From Nocardia beijingensis NBRC 16342 (GTDB lineage Bacteria > Actinomycetota > Actinomycetes > Mycobacteriales > Mycobacteriaceae), in the NCBI RefSeq assembly GCF_001612785.1, contig NZ_BDBC01000009.1, positions 1 through 64,000 of the forward strand: a stretch of 64,000 nucleotides of DNA, read 5' to 3'. A model generated the notes under the pieces. That model saw only the letters and a list, made by a program, of their open reading frames with translations. It was not told the origin of the DNA and ran no database searches. The translations under genes were made by a program, and so were the position numbers. Positions 37,169 through 46,370 of this stretch are shown one piece after another (positions within the stretch are counted from its first letter, which is position 1; the number at the start of each line of letters is the position of its first letter).

Positions 37169-38395
37169 ATGGCAATGCTCACTCTCCAGTCCGAGGCTCC
37201 GGCCCGGACGCGCACCCGAGTCGTCTCGCCGCGTGCCCACACCGGGCGCACCGTGCCCTTCTTCGTTCTGGCCGCCCTGCTGGCCACCGGGCAGATGTAC
37301 GTCCCCATCCCGCTTTTCAGCGCGATGCAGGCCGATTGGCACGTCGGTTCCGGCGTGACGACCTGGATCATCAGCGCGTTCGCCTTCGGTTACGCCGGTG
37401 GCTTCGTCCTGTTCGGGCCGCTGTCGGACCGCTATGGTCACCGCCGGGTGCTGGTCACCGGGATGCTGGTGGCCGCAGTGGTCACACTATTGACCGGTTT
37501 GGCGTTCAGCGCTCCGCTGGCCGTCGGCCTGCGGGTGGCGCAGGGGCTGGTGGTCGGCTCGATTCCGCCCGCGATCATGGCCTACGTGGCCACCCGTGTC
37601 GATCCCGCGCACCGTTCGGTCGCCACCATGTCCGTGGCCACGTCGTTCCTCGCGGCGACGGTGGTCGCGCAGATCGTGTCGCAGTGGATGGCGGGCGCGT
37701 TCCCGTGGCGCTCCGTGTTCGTCGCCTCCGCGATCGGGTTCGCCGTACTGGCACTGGTATTGCGGACCGCGCTGCTGGCCGACGCGCCCACCGGCCGGGA
37801 CAAGCCGCTGCGGCACAGTTACGCCGCGATTCCCGCGGTGCTGCGCATCCGGGCACTGGTGCCGATGTTGATCGCCGGCGCGATGAGCATGGCGGTGATG
37901 GTGGGCGTGTACACCGGTCTCGAGCTGACCGGAGTGGTTCGCGGCTCGGGCGAACTGCTCGCGCTGCGTGCGGGCGCGCTGCCGGTGATGGTGGCGCTTC
38001 CCCTGCTCGCGGTGCCGCTGGCGCGGCTGTCCAAGCACGGTCAGATCGTGCTCGGAGCACTGATCGCCGCCGCGGCGATGGTGATCGCCACCTTCGAGGG
38101 AACGCATCCGGCCGTGCTCGCCGTGCTGCTCGCCGTCCTGGTCGGCGGTCTGGGCGTCATCGCTCCCGCGGTGTTGCAGAGCGCGGGCGAACTGGGCGGC
38201 GAATCCAGGGCCGCCGCCATGTCGGTCGCGATGTTCTCCTTCTACGTGGGCGCGACCATCGGCCCGCTGGTCGCGGCGACCGCCGCGCCGCACGGCTTCG
38301 CTGCTCTGGCTTGGACGCTGGCGCTACTGCTCGTCGCAGCGCTGGGTATGACGGTTGTCGGTCTCCGCATGCAACGCGGGGCGCAAGCCGCCTGA
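37169..38395 (+). CDS. MFS transporter
   Basis: 408 residues, about 12 helices after a 30-residue cytoplasmic start. The loop-2/3 motif is GPLSDRYGHRRV and TM4 begins LRVAQGLVVGSIPPAIMAYVA, typical of DHA1-type exporters. Substrate unknown. The ATG lacks a ribosome binding site and sits at the predicted start point, so the mRNA may be leaderless. Controlled most likely by the divergent TetR. Confidence 0.88.
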   Translation: MAMLTLQSEAPARTRTRVVSPRAHTGRTVPFFVLAALLATGQMYVPIPLFSAMQADWHVGSGVTTWIISAFAFGYAGGFVLFGPLSDRYGHRRVLVTGMLVAAVVTLLTGLAFSAPLAVGLRVAQGLVVGSIPPAIMAYVATRVDPAHRSVATMSVATSFLAATVVAQIVSQWMAGAFPWRSVFVASAIGFAVLALVLRTALLADAPTGRDKPLRHSYAAIPAVLRIRALVPMLIAGAMSMAVMVGVYTGLELTGVVRGSGELLALRAGALPVMVALPLLAVPLARLSKHGQIVLGALIAAAAMVIATFEGTHPAVLAVLLAVLVGGLGVIAPAVLQSAGELGGESRAAAMSVAMFSFYVGATIGPLVAATAAPHGFAALAWTLALLLVAALGMTVVGLRMQRGAQAA

Positions 38396-38404
38396 CCCCT
38401 GACG

Positions 38405-38438
38405 TCCGGCCGGTCTCGATTTCGCGAGACCGGCCGGA
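38405..38438. terminator. bidirectional hairpin
   Basis: TCCGGCCGGTCTCG pairs perfectly (14 bp) with CGAGACCGGCCGGA around 6 bases, between the convergent MFS and 90-residue genes. Confidence 0.8.
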
Positions 38439-38442
38439 GTCT

Positions 38443-38715
38443 TCAGGATCGGTCACGTACCGCGATCACCCGGCCGGTCAGCGGTTCCCGGGCGTCCCAG
38501 GCGACGTCGATCTCCGCGCCGCGGAGTTGCCGAGCCACTTCTCGCAGCATGGCGACAGCGGCTGCCCGCGCCTGGTCCGGCGCGGCATCGGCGGGGACAT
38601 GTGCCAGACGACCGCAGAGCATTCCCCCTCGGGTGTCCTGGACGCTGTGGCGCCAGCCCTCCGGCGTCGCGATCAGCACTATCGAGGCGGGCATGGGGTA
38701 GCGCGGTCCTGCCAT
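38443..38715 (-). CDS. small hypothetical protein
   Basis: 90 residues with balanced composition: ASIVLIATPEGWRHSVQDTRGG, an Ala-rich helix (AAPDQARAAAVAMLREVARQL) and IDVAWDAREPLTGRVIAV suggest a small mixed alpha/beta soluble protein. No family recognised. It lies 26 bases beyond the end of the ramB-like gene on the same strand and is followed by a strong hairpin, which supports a real transcript. Confidence 0.6.
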   Translation of the reverse strand: MAGPRYPMPASIVLIATPEGWRHSVQDTRGGMLCGRLAHVPADAAPDQARAAAVAMLREVARQLRGAEIDVAWDAREPLTGRVIAVRDRS

Positions 38716-38741
38716 GGCGACAACCTACGGAACCCGCGCGG

Positions 38742-40148
38742 CTACTTCAGTACGTAAGGCGACACGGAGCTGCGATGTTCGCTGATGTCGAGCACTTTGC
38801 CCAAGGGCGGGAAAGCGCGCTGTGGGCAATTGGCGCGTTCACAGACGCGGCAACCCGCACCGATCGGCGTCGGCTGCACTTCGTCCAGATCGATGCCGTC
38901 GGCGTAGATCACGCGGGCCGCGTGCCGCAATTCGCAGCCGAGGCCGATGGCGAAGGTCTTGCTCGGCTGGCCGAAACGGGTGGCGCGGCGTTCGACCGTG
39001 CGCGCCACCCACAGGTATTTGCGGCCGTCGGGCATCTGCGCGATCTGGGTCATGATCTTGCCCGGGTAGGCGAAGGTCTCGTACACGTTCCACAGCGGGC
39101 AGGTGCCGCCGCTGGAGGAGAAGTGGAAACCGGTGGCGGACTGGCGCTTCGACATGTTGCCCGCCCGGTCCACTCGCACGAACGAGAACGGCACGCCGCG
39201 CAGCGACGGGCGTTGCAACGTGGAGAGCCGGTGGCAGATGGTCTCGTAACTCTGGGTGAAGAACGCCGACAGCCGTTCGATGTCGTAGCGGAAGTCCTCG
39301 GCCACTTCGTGGAAATGCGTGTACGGCAGCACCGTCGCCGCGGCGAAATAGTTGGCGAGCCCGAGCATGGCCAGCTTGCGGGCGTCCTCGGAGGCGAAAT
39401 TGCCTTCCTCCACGAGTTTTTCGAGCAATTCGCCGCACTCGAAATAGGCCAGCTCGGCGGCCAGTTTGAAAGTGCGCTGCCCGCCGGACAGGTGCGGGGC
39501 GATCTCCAGAACGCGGGTTTGCGGGTCGTAACGGTGCAGCACGCCTTCGCCGAGGTCGATGCGCTCGGTGATGCGCACGTCGTGCGCGCGCAGCATCCTG
39601 GCGATCTCGCTGTTGACGTCGCCGCCGTGGAAACGGATGCGCGCGGTGAGGTCCTCCGCGGCGGTGTCCAGCTCGTGGATGTAGTTCTGGCGCTGGTAGA
39701 AGTAGTCGCGCACTTCCTCGTGCGGCTTGCTGATCGCGCCGCTGCCCGCGCCGTCGGCGAAGCGGTCCTCGGTGGCCGCGGCCAGCTGGGCGGAGGTGTT
39801 GCGGTAGCGGTTGTGCATGTTGACCAGGGCGCGGGCCATGCTCGGGTGCGCCGAGACGATGTCGGCGATCTCCTGGGCGTCGGCCTCGATGCCCAGCTCC
39901 TCGTCCATCACGACCTCTTGCAGTTCCGCGATGAGCCGGGTGTCGTCCTGCGCGGAGAAGAAGGTGGCGTCCACGCCGAACACGTCGCTGATCTTCAGCA
40001 GCACCGGGACGGTGAGCGGGCGCACGTCGTGCTCGATCTGGTTCAGGTAACTCGCCGAGATCTCCAGCTGCTGGGCCAGCGCGACCTGGCTCAGCCCGCG
40101 TTCGGTCCGCAGTTGACGCAGCCGAGCGCCGACGTAAGTCTTGGCCAT
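38742..40148 (-). CDS. ramB: RamB-like transcriptional regulator (ScfR family)
   Basis: 468 residues. XRE-type HTH at about 8-62 (LRQLRTERGLSQVALAQQLEISASYLNQIEHDVRPLT), an IrrE/peptidase-like middle region and the C-terminal short-chain fatty acyl regulator domain with conserved cysteines (GTCPLWN; CRVCERANCPQR) like those that bind an Fe-S cluster in the related PrpR. RamB controls acetate/glyoxylate metabolism (aceA) in mycobacteria and corynebacteria. The assignment to RamB over PrpR rests on length and motif memory. Confidence 0.85.
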   Translation of the reverse strand: MAKTYVGARLRQLRTERGLSQVALAQQLEISASYLNQIEHDVRPLTVPVLLKISDVFGVDATFFSAQDDTRLIAELQEVVMDEELGIEADAQEIADIVSAHPSMARALVNMHNRYRNTSAQLAAATEDRFADGAGSGAISKPHEEVRDYFYQRQNYIHELDTAAEDLTARIRFHGGDVNSEIARMLRAHDVRITERIDLGEGVLHRYDPQTRVLEIAPHLSGGQRTFKLAAELAYFECGELLEKLVEEGNFASEDARKLAMLGLANYFAAATVLPYTHFHEVAEDFRYDIERLSAFFTQSYETICHRLSTLQRPSLRGVPFSFVRVDRAGNMSKRQSATGFHFSSSGGTCPLWNVYETFAYPGKIMTQIAQMPDGRKYLWVARTVERRATRFGQPSKTFAIGLGCELRHAARVIYADGIDLDEVQPTPIGAGCRVCERANCPQRAFPPLGKVLDISEHRSSVSPYVLK

Positions 40149-40241
40149 GCGTCCAGTTTATGGGTGCTTTCGCATCCGTGCCAATCAGTGATTAACACTC
40201 CTCGCAGACAGGTGTCGTACCCGGCGGCTACCGTCGGCAAG

Positions 40242-41753
40242 GTGCTGTTCTCGGATGTCGTGCTCGCCTCGGAGACCGTCCGGGCGACCAGGTCGCGCAA
40301 GACGAAGATCGCCACGCTGGCCGAGCTGCTGAGCGCGGCCGCGCCGGAGGAGCTGGCGCCCGTGGTCGCCTGGGCGTCCGGCGAGCTGTCGCAGGGGCGG
40401 ATCGGCACGGGATGGCGCACGCTCACCACGCTCGACCACGCGCCCGCCCCTGCGCCCACGCTCACCGTCTCGGCGGTGGACGCGGCGCTGAGCGAGCTGG
40501 CCGTCACCTCCGGCGCCGGTTCGACGGCCAGGCGCAAGGAGCTGCTGGCGGCGCTGTGGTCCGCGGCGACGGCGGACGAGCAGGGCTTCCTGGTGCGCCT
40601 GCTCACCGGGGACCTGCGCCAAGGAGCGCTCACGGCCGTGGTCGCCGAAGCCGTGGCGGTGGCCGCCGACGTGCCGCCCGATCTGGTGCGCCGGGCGTAC
40701 ATGTTGTCGGGACGGTTGCCGGTCACCGCCGTCGCGGCGCTCACCGGCGGCGCGGCCGCGCTCGCGGAGTTCCGGCTCGAGGTCGGCCGCCCGATCCAGC
40801 CGATGCTGGCCTCTCCCGGTGCGACGCTGGACGAGGCGCTGGTCGAGTTGCACGGCGAAGTCAGCGTCGAGCACAAACTCGACGGCGCCCGCATCCAGGT
40901 GCACCGGAACGGCGACCTGGTCCGGATCTTCACCAGGACGCTGCGCGAGATCACCGCGAGCGTTCCGGAACTCGTCGAACTGGTCGCGGGCCTGGACTGC
41001 ACGAGCGTCGTACTCGACGGGGAGACGCTCGCGCTCACCGACGCCGGACGGCCGCGTCCGTTCCAAGAGACCATGAGCCGCTTCGCCGAGGTGAGTTCCA
41101 CCCGGGAGTTGCTGCTGCATCCGTACTTCTTCGACTGCCTGCACCTGGACGGGCGTGACCTGCTCGACGTTCCGCTGTCCGAACGGCGCGCCGCGCTGAC
41201 GAAGGCGGCGGGTGAGCACACTATTCCCGCGCTGCTGCGGCCGGACGCCGAGGCGGCAGCGGAATACTTCGACGCCGCGCTGGCCGCGGGGCACGAGGGC
41301 GTCATGGTCAAGTCGTTGACCGCTCCGTACGCGGCGGGCAGGCGGGGCCGGGCCTGGCAGAAGATCAAGCCGACGCACACCATCGACCTGATCGTGCTCG
41401 GCGCGGAATGGGGCTACGGCCGCCGCACGGGCTACCTGTCGAACCTGCATCTGGGCGCGCGTGACCCCGAGGGCGGGGAGCCGGTCATGGTGGGCAAGAC
41501 CTTCAAAGGTCTCACCGACGCGCTGCTGCGCTGGCAGACCGAGGAATTCCCCCGCCACGAGCGCTCGCGCGATCAGCACACCGTGTATCTGTGGCCGGAA
41601 CTCGTCGTGGAGATCGCCCTGGACGGCGTGCAGGTCAGTTCCCGCTACCCCGGCGGTGTCGCGCTGCGTTTCGCGCGGGTGGTGCGGTATCGCCCGGACA
41701 AAGACCCCGCCGACGCCGACACCATCGATACCGTTCGCGCCTTGCTGCCGTGA
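40242..41753 (+). CDS. ligB: ATP-dependent DNA ligase, LigB type
   Basis: 503 residues. The nucleotidyl-transfer Lys is K212 in EHKLDGARIQVH (motif I KxDG); motif III is FFDCLHLDG, motif IV EGVMVKS and motif V AWQKIKPTHTIDLIVLG. An N-terminal helical domain (1-180) as in mycobacterial LigB precedes the core. It is an accessory ligase for nick sealing. The GTG at 40242 gives the family start; a GTG 10 codons earlier is possible. A longer open frame upstream is antisense to ramB and rejected. Divergent from ramB. Confidence 0.92.
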   Translation: MLFSDVVLASETVRATRSRKTKIATLAELLSAAAPEELAPVVAWASGELSQGRIGTGWRTLTTLDHAPAPAPTLTVSAVDAALSELAVTSGAGSTARRKELLAALWSAATADEQGFLVRLLTGDLRQGALTAVVAEAVAVAADVPPDLVRRAYMLSGRLPVTAVAALTGGAAALAEFRLEVGRPIQPMLASPGATLDEALVELHGEVSVEHKLDGARIQVHRNGDLVRIFTRTLREITASVPELVELVAGLDCTSVVLDGETLALTDAGRPRPFQETMSRFAEVSSTRELLLHPYFFDCLHLDGRDLLDVPLSERRAALTKAAGEHTIPALLRPDAEAAAEYFDAALAAGHEGVMVKSLTAPYAAGRRGRAWQKIKPTHTIDLIVLGAEWGYGRRTGYLSNLHLGARDPEGGEPVMVGKTFKGLTDALLRWQTEEFPRHERSRDQHTVYLWPELVVEIALDGVQVSSRYPGGVALRFARVVRYRPDKDPADADTIDTVRALLP

Positions 41754-41911
41754 TGTGAAGCGCCGTCGCTCCCGCGCCGCGCGCGTGTCGGGCGTGCACC
41801 CGCGTCCAGCCACGGTAAATATGGGCAGCGCAAGGTTCCGGATGGCCGCCACAATGCAGTGGTCCGGCCGGTTCGTGCTTCCGGACATGGAATCGGCGGG
41901 CGGGCGGGTTG

Positions 41912-43165
41912 ATGCGGAAATCACTGTGCGGACGATTTGCCCGGCTGGTGGCGGCGGTGCTTGGCGCCTCGGCGGTTTGCGCGGTCGGCGCGCCGGCGCA
42001 GGCCAATCCGATCGAGCTGTTCCTCATGCCGTCGCGCGAGTATTCCGGGATCCTGCCCACGCCGCTGGACGATCCGTTCTACACGCCGCCGCCGGACTTC
42101 GAGAGCTTGCCGCCCGGCACGATCCTCGCCTCCCGAGCGGGCGGAACGGGCCTGACCGCGTTCCCGGTGCGGTCGACCGAACTGCTCATCCGGTCCACCG
42201 ATTCGAAGGACCAGCCGGTGCCCGTGGTCGCGACCTTGCTCCTGCCGCAGGCCCCGTGGACCGGACCGGGGCCGCGGCCGGTGCTGTCGTTCAATGCCGC
42301 GATCGACTCGCTCGGGCACCGGTGCGCCCCGTCCTACAAACTCAGGAACGAGCCGACAGTCGAGTTGTGGGCCGCTCAGATTCCGCTGTCCAAGGGCTAT
42401 GCCGTGCTCGTCCCCGACCATCAGGGCCCGCGGCAGGCGTACGCGGCGGGACTGATGGCCGGGCACGCGGTGCTCGACTCGATCCGGGCCGTGGTGGGCA
42501 CGCCGGAGTTCGGCTTGCGCCCGGACGCGCCGACGGTGGTCACCGGATACTCCGGCGGGGCCATCGCCAGCGGCTGGGCCGCGCAGCTGGCCCCGCGGTA
42601 CGCGCCCGAGCTGAATCTGGTGGGTGCGGCGTTCGGCGGCGTCCCCGCCGACTTCGACATGCTGCTGTCCACCATGAACGGGCGCAACGCCGCGTCCGGC
42701 GTCTTCCTGGCCGCGACCCTCGGACTGGCGCGGGAGTATCCCGAACTGCTCGGCCTGATGAACGACGACGGCTGGCGACTGGCCCAGGTCGGCAAGGACC
42801 TGTGCATGACCGCGGAGGAGCTCGGCGGCGCCGTCGCGCCGATTCCGGTGCAGGCCCTGACCCATGCCGCCGCGCCGACCGAGCTGCCGATGGTGCGGGA
42901 GATCCTGGCCGCCAATCGGCTGGGTGCGAGCGCGCCGACGGTCCCGGTGTTCCTCTACCACGCCACTCACGATCCGTGGGTGCCGCTGGCGGGCGCGGAG
43001 AAGCTCTACGCGGACTGGTGCGGCGCGGGGACGCCGGTGGACTTCCAGGTCTATTTCGGCGAGCACTTCTTGGTCGGGCTCAGCGGCATCCCGGGCGCGA
43101 ACTCGTGGATCGATGATCGGTTCGCGGGCAGGCCGGTCGTCCCGCAGTGCACCCGATCCCGCTGA
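41912..43165 (+). CDS. secreted lipase (LIP family)
   Basis: 417 residues with a Sec signal peptide (cleavage after AQA, about residue 32). The catalytic Ser lies in GYSGGAIASGWAAQ, Asp in HATHDPWVP and His in YFGEHF, the layout of the secretory lipase family (Candida lipase A-like) common in Nocardia and mycobacteria. Probably hydrolyses host or environmental triacylglycerols outside the cell. ATG 41912; a TTG sits one codon earlier. Confidence 0.9.
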   Translation: MRKSLCGRFARLVAAVLGASAVCAVGAPAQANPIELFLMPSREYSGILPTPLDDPFYTPPPDFESLPPGTILASRAGGTGLTAFPVRSTELLIRSTDSKDQPVPVVATLLLPQAPWTGPGPRPVLSFNAAIDSLGHRCAPSYKLRNEPTVELWAAQIPLSKGYAVLVPDHQGPRQAYAAGLMAGHAVLDSIRAVVGTPEFGLRPDAPTVVTGYSGGAIASGWAAQLAPRYAPELNLVGAAFGGVPADFDMLLSTMNGRNAASGVFLAATLGLAREYPELLGLMNDDGWRLAQVGKDLCMTAEELGGAVAPIPVQALTHAAAPTELPMVREILAANRLGASAPTVPVFLYHATHDPWVPLAGAEKLYADWCGAGTPVDFQVYFGEHFLVGLSGIPGANSWIDDRFAGRPVVPQCTRSR

Positions 43166-43255
43166 GCAGGACTGATCAGACTAGTCCACGCAGGTCGCGC
43201 GAACTTCCGGTAACCGGCATGGCTGTGCCATCCGGGGGTGCAGCAGACTGGAGGC

Positions 43256-44455
43256 GTGACCGTCGAATTACTGGTTCTCCTGATCGTCATCGTCACGGCG
43301 CTCGCATTCGATTTCACCAACGGCTTCCACGACACCGCCAACGCGATGGCGACCTCGATCGCCACCGGCGCGCTGCGGCCGCGGGTGGCTGTCGCGCTCT
43401 CGGCGGTGCTGAACCTGGTCGGCGCGTTCCTGTCGGTGGCCGTCGCCGCCACCGTCGCGAAGGGCATCGTGCGGCTCGACGCCGTCGCAGGCCAGGACCT
43501 GATCGTCATCGTGTTCGCCGGCCTGGTCGGCGGGATTCTGTGGAACCTGCTCACCTGGCTGTTCGGTCTGCCGTCGAGTTCGTCGCACGCGCTGTTCGGC
43601 GGTCTGATCGGGGCCACGCTGGCCGCGCTCGGCTGGGGCGGGGTGATCTGGGCGTCCGGGTCGGACGGCGTGCTCACCAAGATCGTGCTGCCTGCGGTGC
43701 TCGCGCCGATCGTCGCCGCGCTGGTCTCGGCGATCGGCACCTGGCTGGTGTACCGGATCACCCGCGGCGCCGAGCAGGACAAGGTCACCGAGGGATTCCG
43801 CTGGGGTCAGATCGGCTCGGCCTCGCTGGTCTCGCTGGCGCACGGCACGAACGACGCGCAGAAGACGATGGGCGTGATCTTCCTCGCGCTGGTGGCGCAC
43901 GGAACGCTCACCAAAGACGACGACCTGCCGTTGTGGGTGATGGCCGCGTGCGCCCTCGCCATCGCGGCGGGCACCTACCTCGGCGGCTGGCGGATCATCC
44001 GGACCCTGGGCAAGGGCCTGGTCGAGATCGACTCGCCGCAGGGACTGGCGGCGGAATCCGCCTCGGCCGCGATCATCCTGACTTCCGCCCATTTCGGATT
44101 GCCGCTGTCCACCACCCAGACCGCCACCGGTTCCATCCTCGGCACCGGGCTCGGCAAGGGCGCCGAAGTGCGCTGGGCCGTGATGGGGCGCATGGTGGTC
44201 GCATGGTTGCTCACACTGCCGCTTGCCGCGGTCGCCGGGGCGATCTGCTGGGCCATCGCCCACCTCATCGGCGGGCTGGCCGGTGTGCTCGTGGTCTTCG
44301 CCCTGCTGATCGGCTTGTCGACGTTGATGTACCTGCGGTCGCGACGCGACCCGGTGCACACCGGCAACGTCAACGAGTGGCCGGGGGAGGGGACCGACCC
44401 GCCCGCGGGCGACCCGGCGGCGTCACCGGACCCGAACCGATCCGCCCAGGTGTAG
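43256..44455 (+). CDS. pitA: low-affinity inorganic phosphate transporter
   Basis: 399 residues, about 10 helices, with both PHO4 signatures: DFTNGFHDTANAMATSIATGAL near the start and GTNDAQKTMGVIFLA in the middle. Imports metal-phosphate driven by proton motive force. The GTG at 43256 matches the family N-terminus; a GTG six codons earlier (43238) has better spacing from GGGG. It leads a four-gene run with a small membrane protein and two DUF3349 genes, as around pitA in M. tuberculosis. Confidence 0.93.
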   Translation: MTVELLVLLIVIVTALAFDFTNGFHDTANAMATSIATGALRPRVAVALSAVLNLVGAFLSVAVAATVAKGIVRLDAVAGQDLIVIVFAGLVGGILWNLLTWLFGLPSSSSHALFGGLIGATLAALGWGGVIWASGSDGVLTKIVLPAVLAPIVAALVSAIGTWLVYRITRGAEQDKVTEGFRWGQIGSASLVSLAHGTNDAQKTMGVIFLALVAHGTLTKDDDLPLWVMAACALAIAAGTYLGGWRIIRTLGKGLVEIDSPQGLAAESASAAIILTSAHFGLPLSTTQTATGSILGTGLGKGAEVRWAVMGRMVVAWLLTLPLAAVAGAICWAIAHLIGGLAGVLVVFALLIGLSTLMYLRSRRDPVHTGNVNEWPGEGTDPPAGDPAASPDPNRSAQV

Positions 44456-44466
44456 GAGAACCAGAC

Positions 44467-44751
44467 GTGCACACTCTCGTCACCAATCTGAACGCCCTGT
44501 GGAAAGTCACCCTGGCCGGGCTGGTACTCGGCGCGGGCCTGCCGATGATCTTCTCGATCGGAGTGCGGTTCTGGTCGATGACCGTGACCACCGACGCCGG
44601 TACGGGCGCGGTGCGGCGCAACTATCCCGCTCTCGCGGTCGCGCTGGCGTGCTTCGTGCTGGTCGTCGTGGCGATCGTCAGCGGCATCCTGTACACGGCG
44701 AAGGCGTTCATCGCAGCCAGATTCGGCATCCATCTGTTCGGGCAGGCGTGA
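44467..44751 (+). CDS. small membrane protein of the pitA operon
   Basis: 94 residues with two membrane helices (about 15-37 and 55-80) and a short charged loop between. AGGAGA precedes the GTG. Corresponds in position and type to the conserved membrane protein next to pitA in M. tuberculosis (Rv0544c, from memory). Role unknown; it may assist PitA. Confidence 0.8.
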   Translation: MHTLVTNLNALWKVTLAGLVLGAGLPMIFSIGVRFWSMTVTTDAGTGAVRRNYPALAVALACFVLVVVAIVSGILYTAKAFIAARFGIHLFGQA

Positions 44752-44763
44752 GGAGTAGCCAGC

Positions 44764-45099
44764 GTGACCGATCCAGTGAAACCAATTCCGGACCGGCCGA
44801 AACTGCTCGGCAAAGTCGTGGGCTGGCTGCGCGCAGGCTACCCGCAGGGTGTGCCGCAGTCGGACTACGTGGCCCTGTTCGCCGTGCTGCACCGGCACCT
44901 CACCGACTACGAGGTGGTCGCGATCGCCGAGGAACTGGTCGCGTCGAACTCGGGCAGCGAGATCACCCACACCGAGATCGAGCAGGCCATCGCCCGGCTG
45001 GCCAAGGAGCAGCCGGACGAGCGTGACGTCGCTCGCGTCGCGTCCCACCTGGCCGCGGGTGGCTGGCCGCTGGCCGATCCGCCGGCCGATTCCGACTGA
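44764..45099 (+). CDS. DUF3349 protein 1
   Basis: 111 residues. LLGKVVGWLRAGYPQGVPQSDYVALFAVLHRHLTDYEVVAIAEEL is the DUF3349 helical core; the mycobacterial relative Rv0543c has a solved all-helical structure but no known function. GAGGAG precedes the GTG. Twelve bases after the membrane-protein gene, so in the pitA operon. Confidence 0.9.
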   Translation: MTDPVKPIPDRPKLLGKVVGWLRAGYPQGVPQSDYVALFAVLHRHLTDYEVVAIAEELVASNSGSEITHTEIEQAIARLAKEQPDERDVARVASHLAAGGWPLADPPADSD

Positions 45100-45113
45100 C
45101 CGAGCCGCCGCCG

Positions 45114-45398
45114 ATGCCTCCCTTCCTGCACGCGATCATCAGCTGGCTGCGCGTGGGATACCCGGACGGTGTCCCGGAAGCCGACTACATCCCCCTGCTG
45201 GCCCTGCTGCGCCGGCGCCTCTCCGACGAGGAGGTGGCCAGGATCGCCGCCGAGCTGGCCGGCTCCGGCGGGGCGGACATCGACCAGACCGACATCCAGG
45301 TGATGATCACCAAGATCACCAACGACATGCCGTCCGAAGCCGACGTGGCCCGGGTGCGCGCCCGGGTCGAGGCCAACGCGTGGCCGGGCGAGGACTGA
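45114..45398 (+). CDS. DUF3349 protein 2
   Basis: 94 residues, a paralogue of the preceding gene: IISWLRVGYPDGVPEADYIPLLALLRRRLSDEEVARIAAEL aligns block by block with it. Fourteen bases separate them, so a tandem duplication is likely. Its stop abuts the stop of the facing DUF4254 gene with no gap. Confidence 0.9.
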   Translation: MPPFLHAIISWLRVGYPDGVPEADYIPLLALLRRRLSDEEVARIAAELAGSGGADIDQTDIQVMITKITNDMPSEADVARVRARVEANAWPGED

Positions 45399-45887
45399 TC
45401 ACGGCTGCTCGCGCGGGCCGCTGAGATAGGGGAGGCGGCGCACGCCCGCCACGACCTCGTAGGCGAGATCCTCATAGCCGAGCGCCAGTTCGGCGAGGCG
45501 TTCCCAGGCGTTGTGCACGGCCCATTCCGGTGCGCCGGACAGGATGTCGTGCGCGCAGGCGGAGAACTGGGCGAGCCGGTCGACCACCATGCCCACGGTC
45601 TCGGTGTGCATGTGCGCGCCGCCGTGCGGCGGTGGCGTCTGGGTGGCGACCCAGCGGTCGATGGCGAGCACGAGGCGGCCGCGGTGCTGATCGATGTCGT
45701 TCGCGCTGCCGAGTTCACGGCGCAGGCGGCGCTGGTGTAATCCCGCGAGTAGATGCGCGGATTCCAAAACCGGGTGGGCGCGGCGCGGCGCCGTGCGGCA
45801 GGCCCGCAGGACGAGTTCTTTGGTCGGCAGTGGTTCCACCGCGTCAACCCCCTGGATCGAATGGTCGCGCCGGGCGCGAAGGATCAT
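45399..45887 (-). CDS. DUF4254 protein
   Basis: 162 residues. PLPTKELVLRACR, HPVLESAHLLAGLHQRRLRREL, RGRLVLAIDRWVA, HTETVGMVVDRLAQFS and WERLAELALGYEDLAYEVVAGVRRLP are the conserved helices of actinobacterial DUF4254 proteins, function unknown. The ATG overlaps the stop of the upstream small gene (ATGA), so they are co-translated. Nocardia genomes often place such genes next to XRE/DUF5753 regulators (from memory). Confidence 0.82.
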   Translation of the reverse strand: MILRARRDHSIQGVDAVEPLPTKELVLRACRTAPRRAHPVLESAHLLAGLHQRRLRRELGSANDIDQHRGRLVLAIDRWVATQTPPPHGGAHMHTETVGMVVDRLAQFSACAHDILSGAPEWAVHNAWERLAELALGYEDLAYEVVAGVRRLPYLSGPREQP

Positions 45888-46186
45888 CGACGATGCCGCC
45901 CGCTCGGACGCGGCAATCGGTACCGAGTGCGCAGCGGCGCGGTCTCCCATGGCGATTCGAGGACGACGAGGCCGACTGCTTCCAGGGCCGTCAGACCGAA
46001 GCGGCGCACCAAGTCCTCCGTCAGCGAAACCATCTCCGCCGCTTGGATAGCCGCCGTCGCCTGCTCGGTGTTCACCATCCGGCCCCGCAGATACGACACC
46101 ACCCACGCGTCGTCGCTGACCCGCCGCGCTTGATGCGGCGTCCGATCACCCACGATCCAAGTGCGATCGACGACATGCACGGACAT
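45884..46186 (-). CDS. small hypothetical protein upstream of DUF4254
   Basis: 100 residues: a short beta-rich start (VHVVDRTWIVGDRTPHQA), then helices (TEQATAAIQAAEMVSLTEDLVRRFGLTALEAVGLVVLE) and a basic tail. No family recognised. GGAGGGG lies just before the ATG, and its stop overlaps the DUF4254 start. Divergent from the XRE-DUF397 pair; possibly the partner whose expression that regulator sets. Confidence 0.7.
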   Translation of the reverse strand: MSVHVVDRTWIVGDRTPHQARRVSDDAWVVSYLRGRMVNTEQATAAIQAAEMVSLTEDLVRRFGLTALEAVGLVVLESPWETAPLRTRYRLPRPSGRHRR

Positions 46187-46370
46187 CAGAACCCCTCCCC
46201 GCCGGAGCGGGGTCTGCCCAGAGCCCCCGCTGTGATGCGCAACACAAGAAGAGTAGGCGCCGGAGCGCCGACAGGTCAAGTTGACCAGTCCATTTGACAA
46301 ACTCGGCCGCCTGTGGATGCGGGTACGGTCATCTGCACGAACAGCCGGAGCCGGAAGGACTCATGGGACG

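Noticed and set aside
38601..41753. A 1050-codon open frame on the plus strand
   Set aside because: Its first 540 codons are antisense to the well-supported ramB-like gene; only the DNA ligase part from 40242 is coding.
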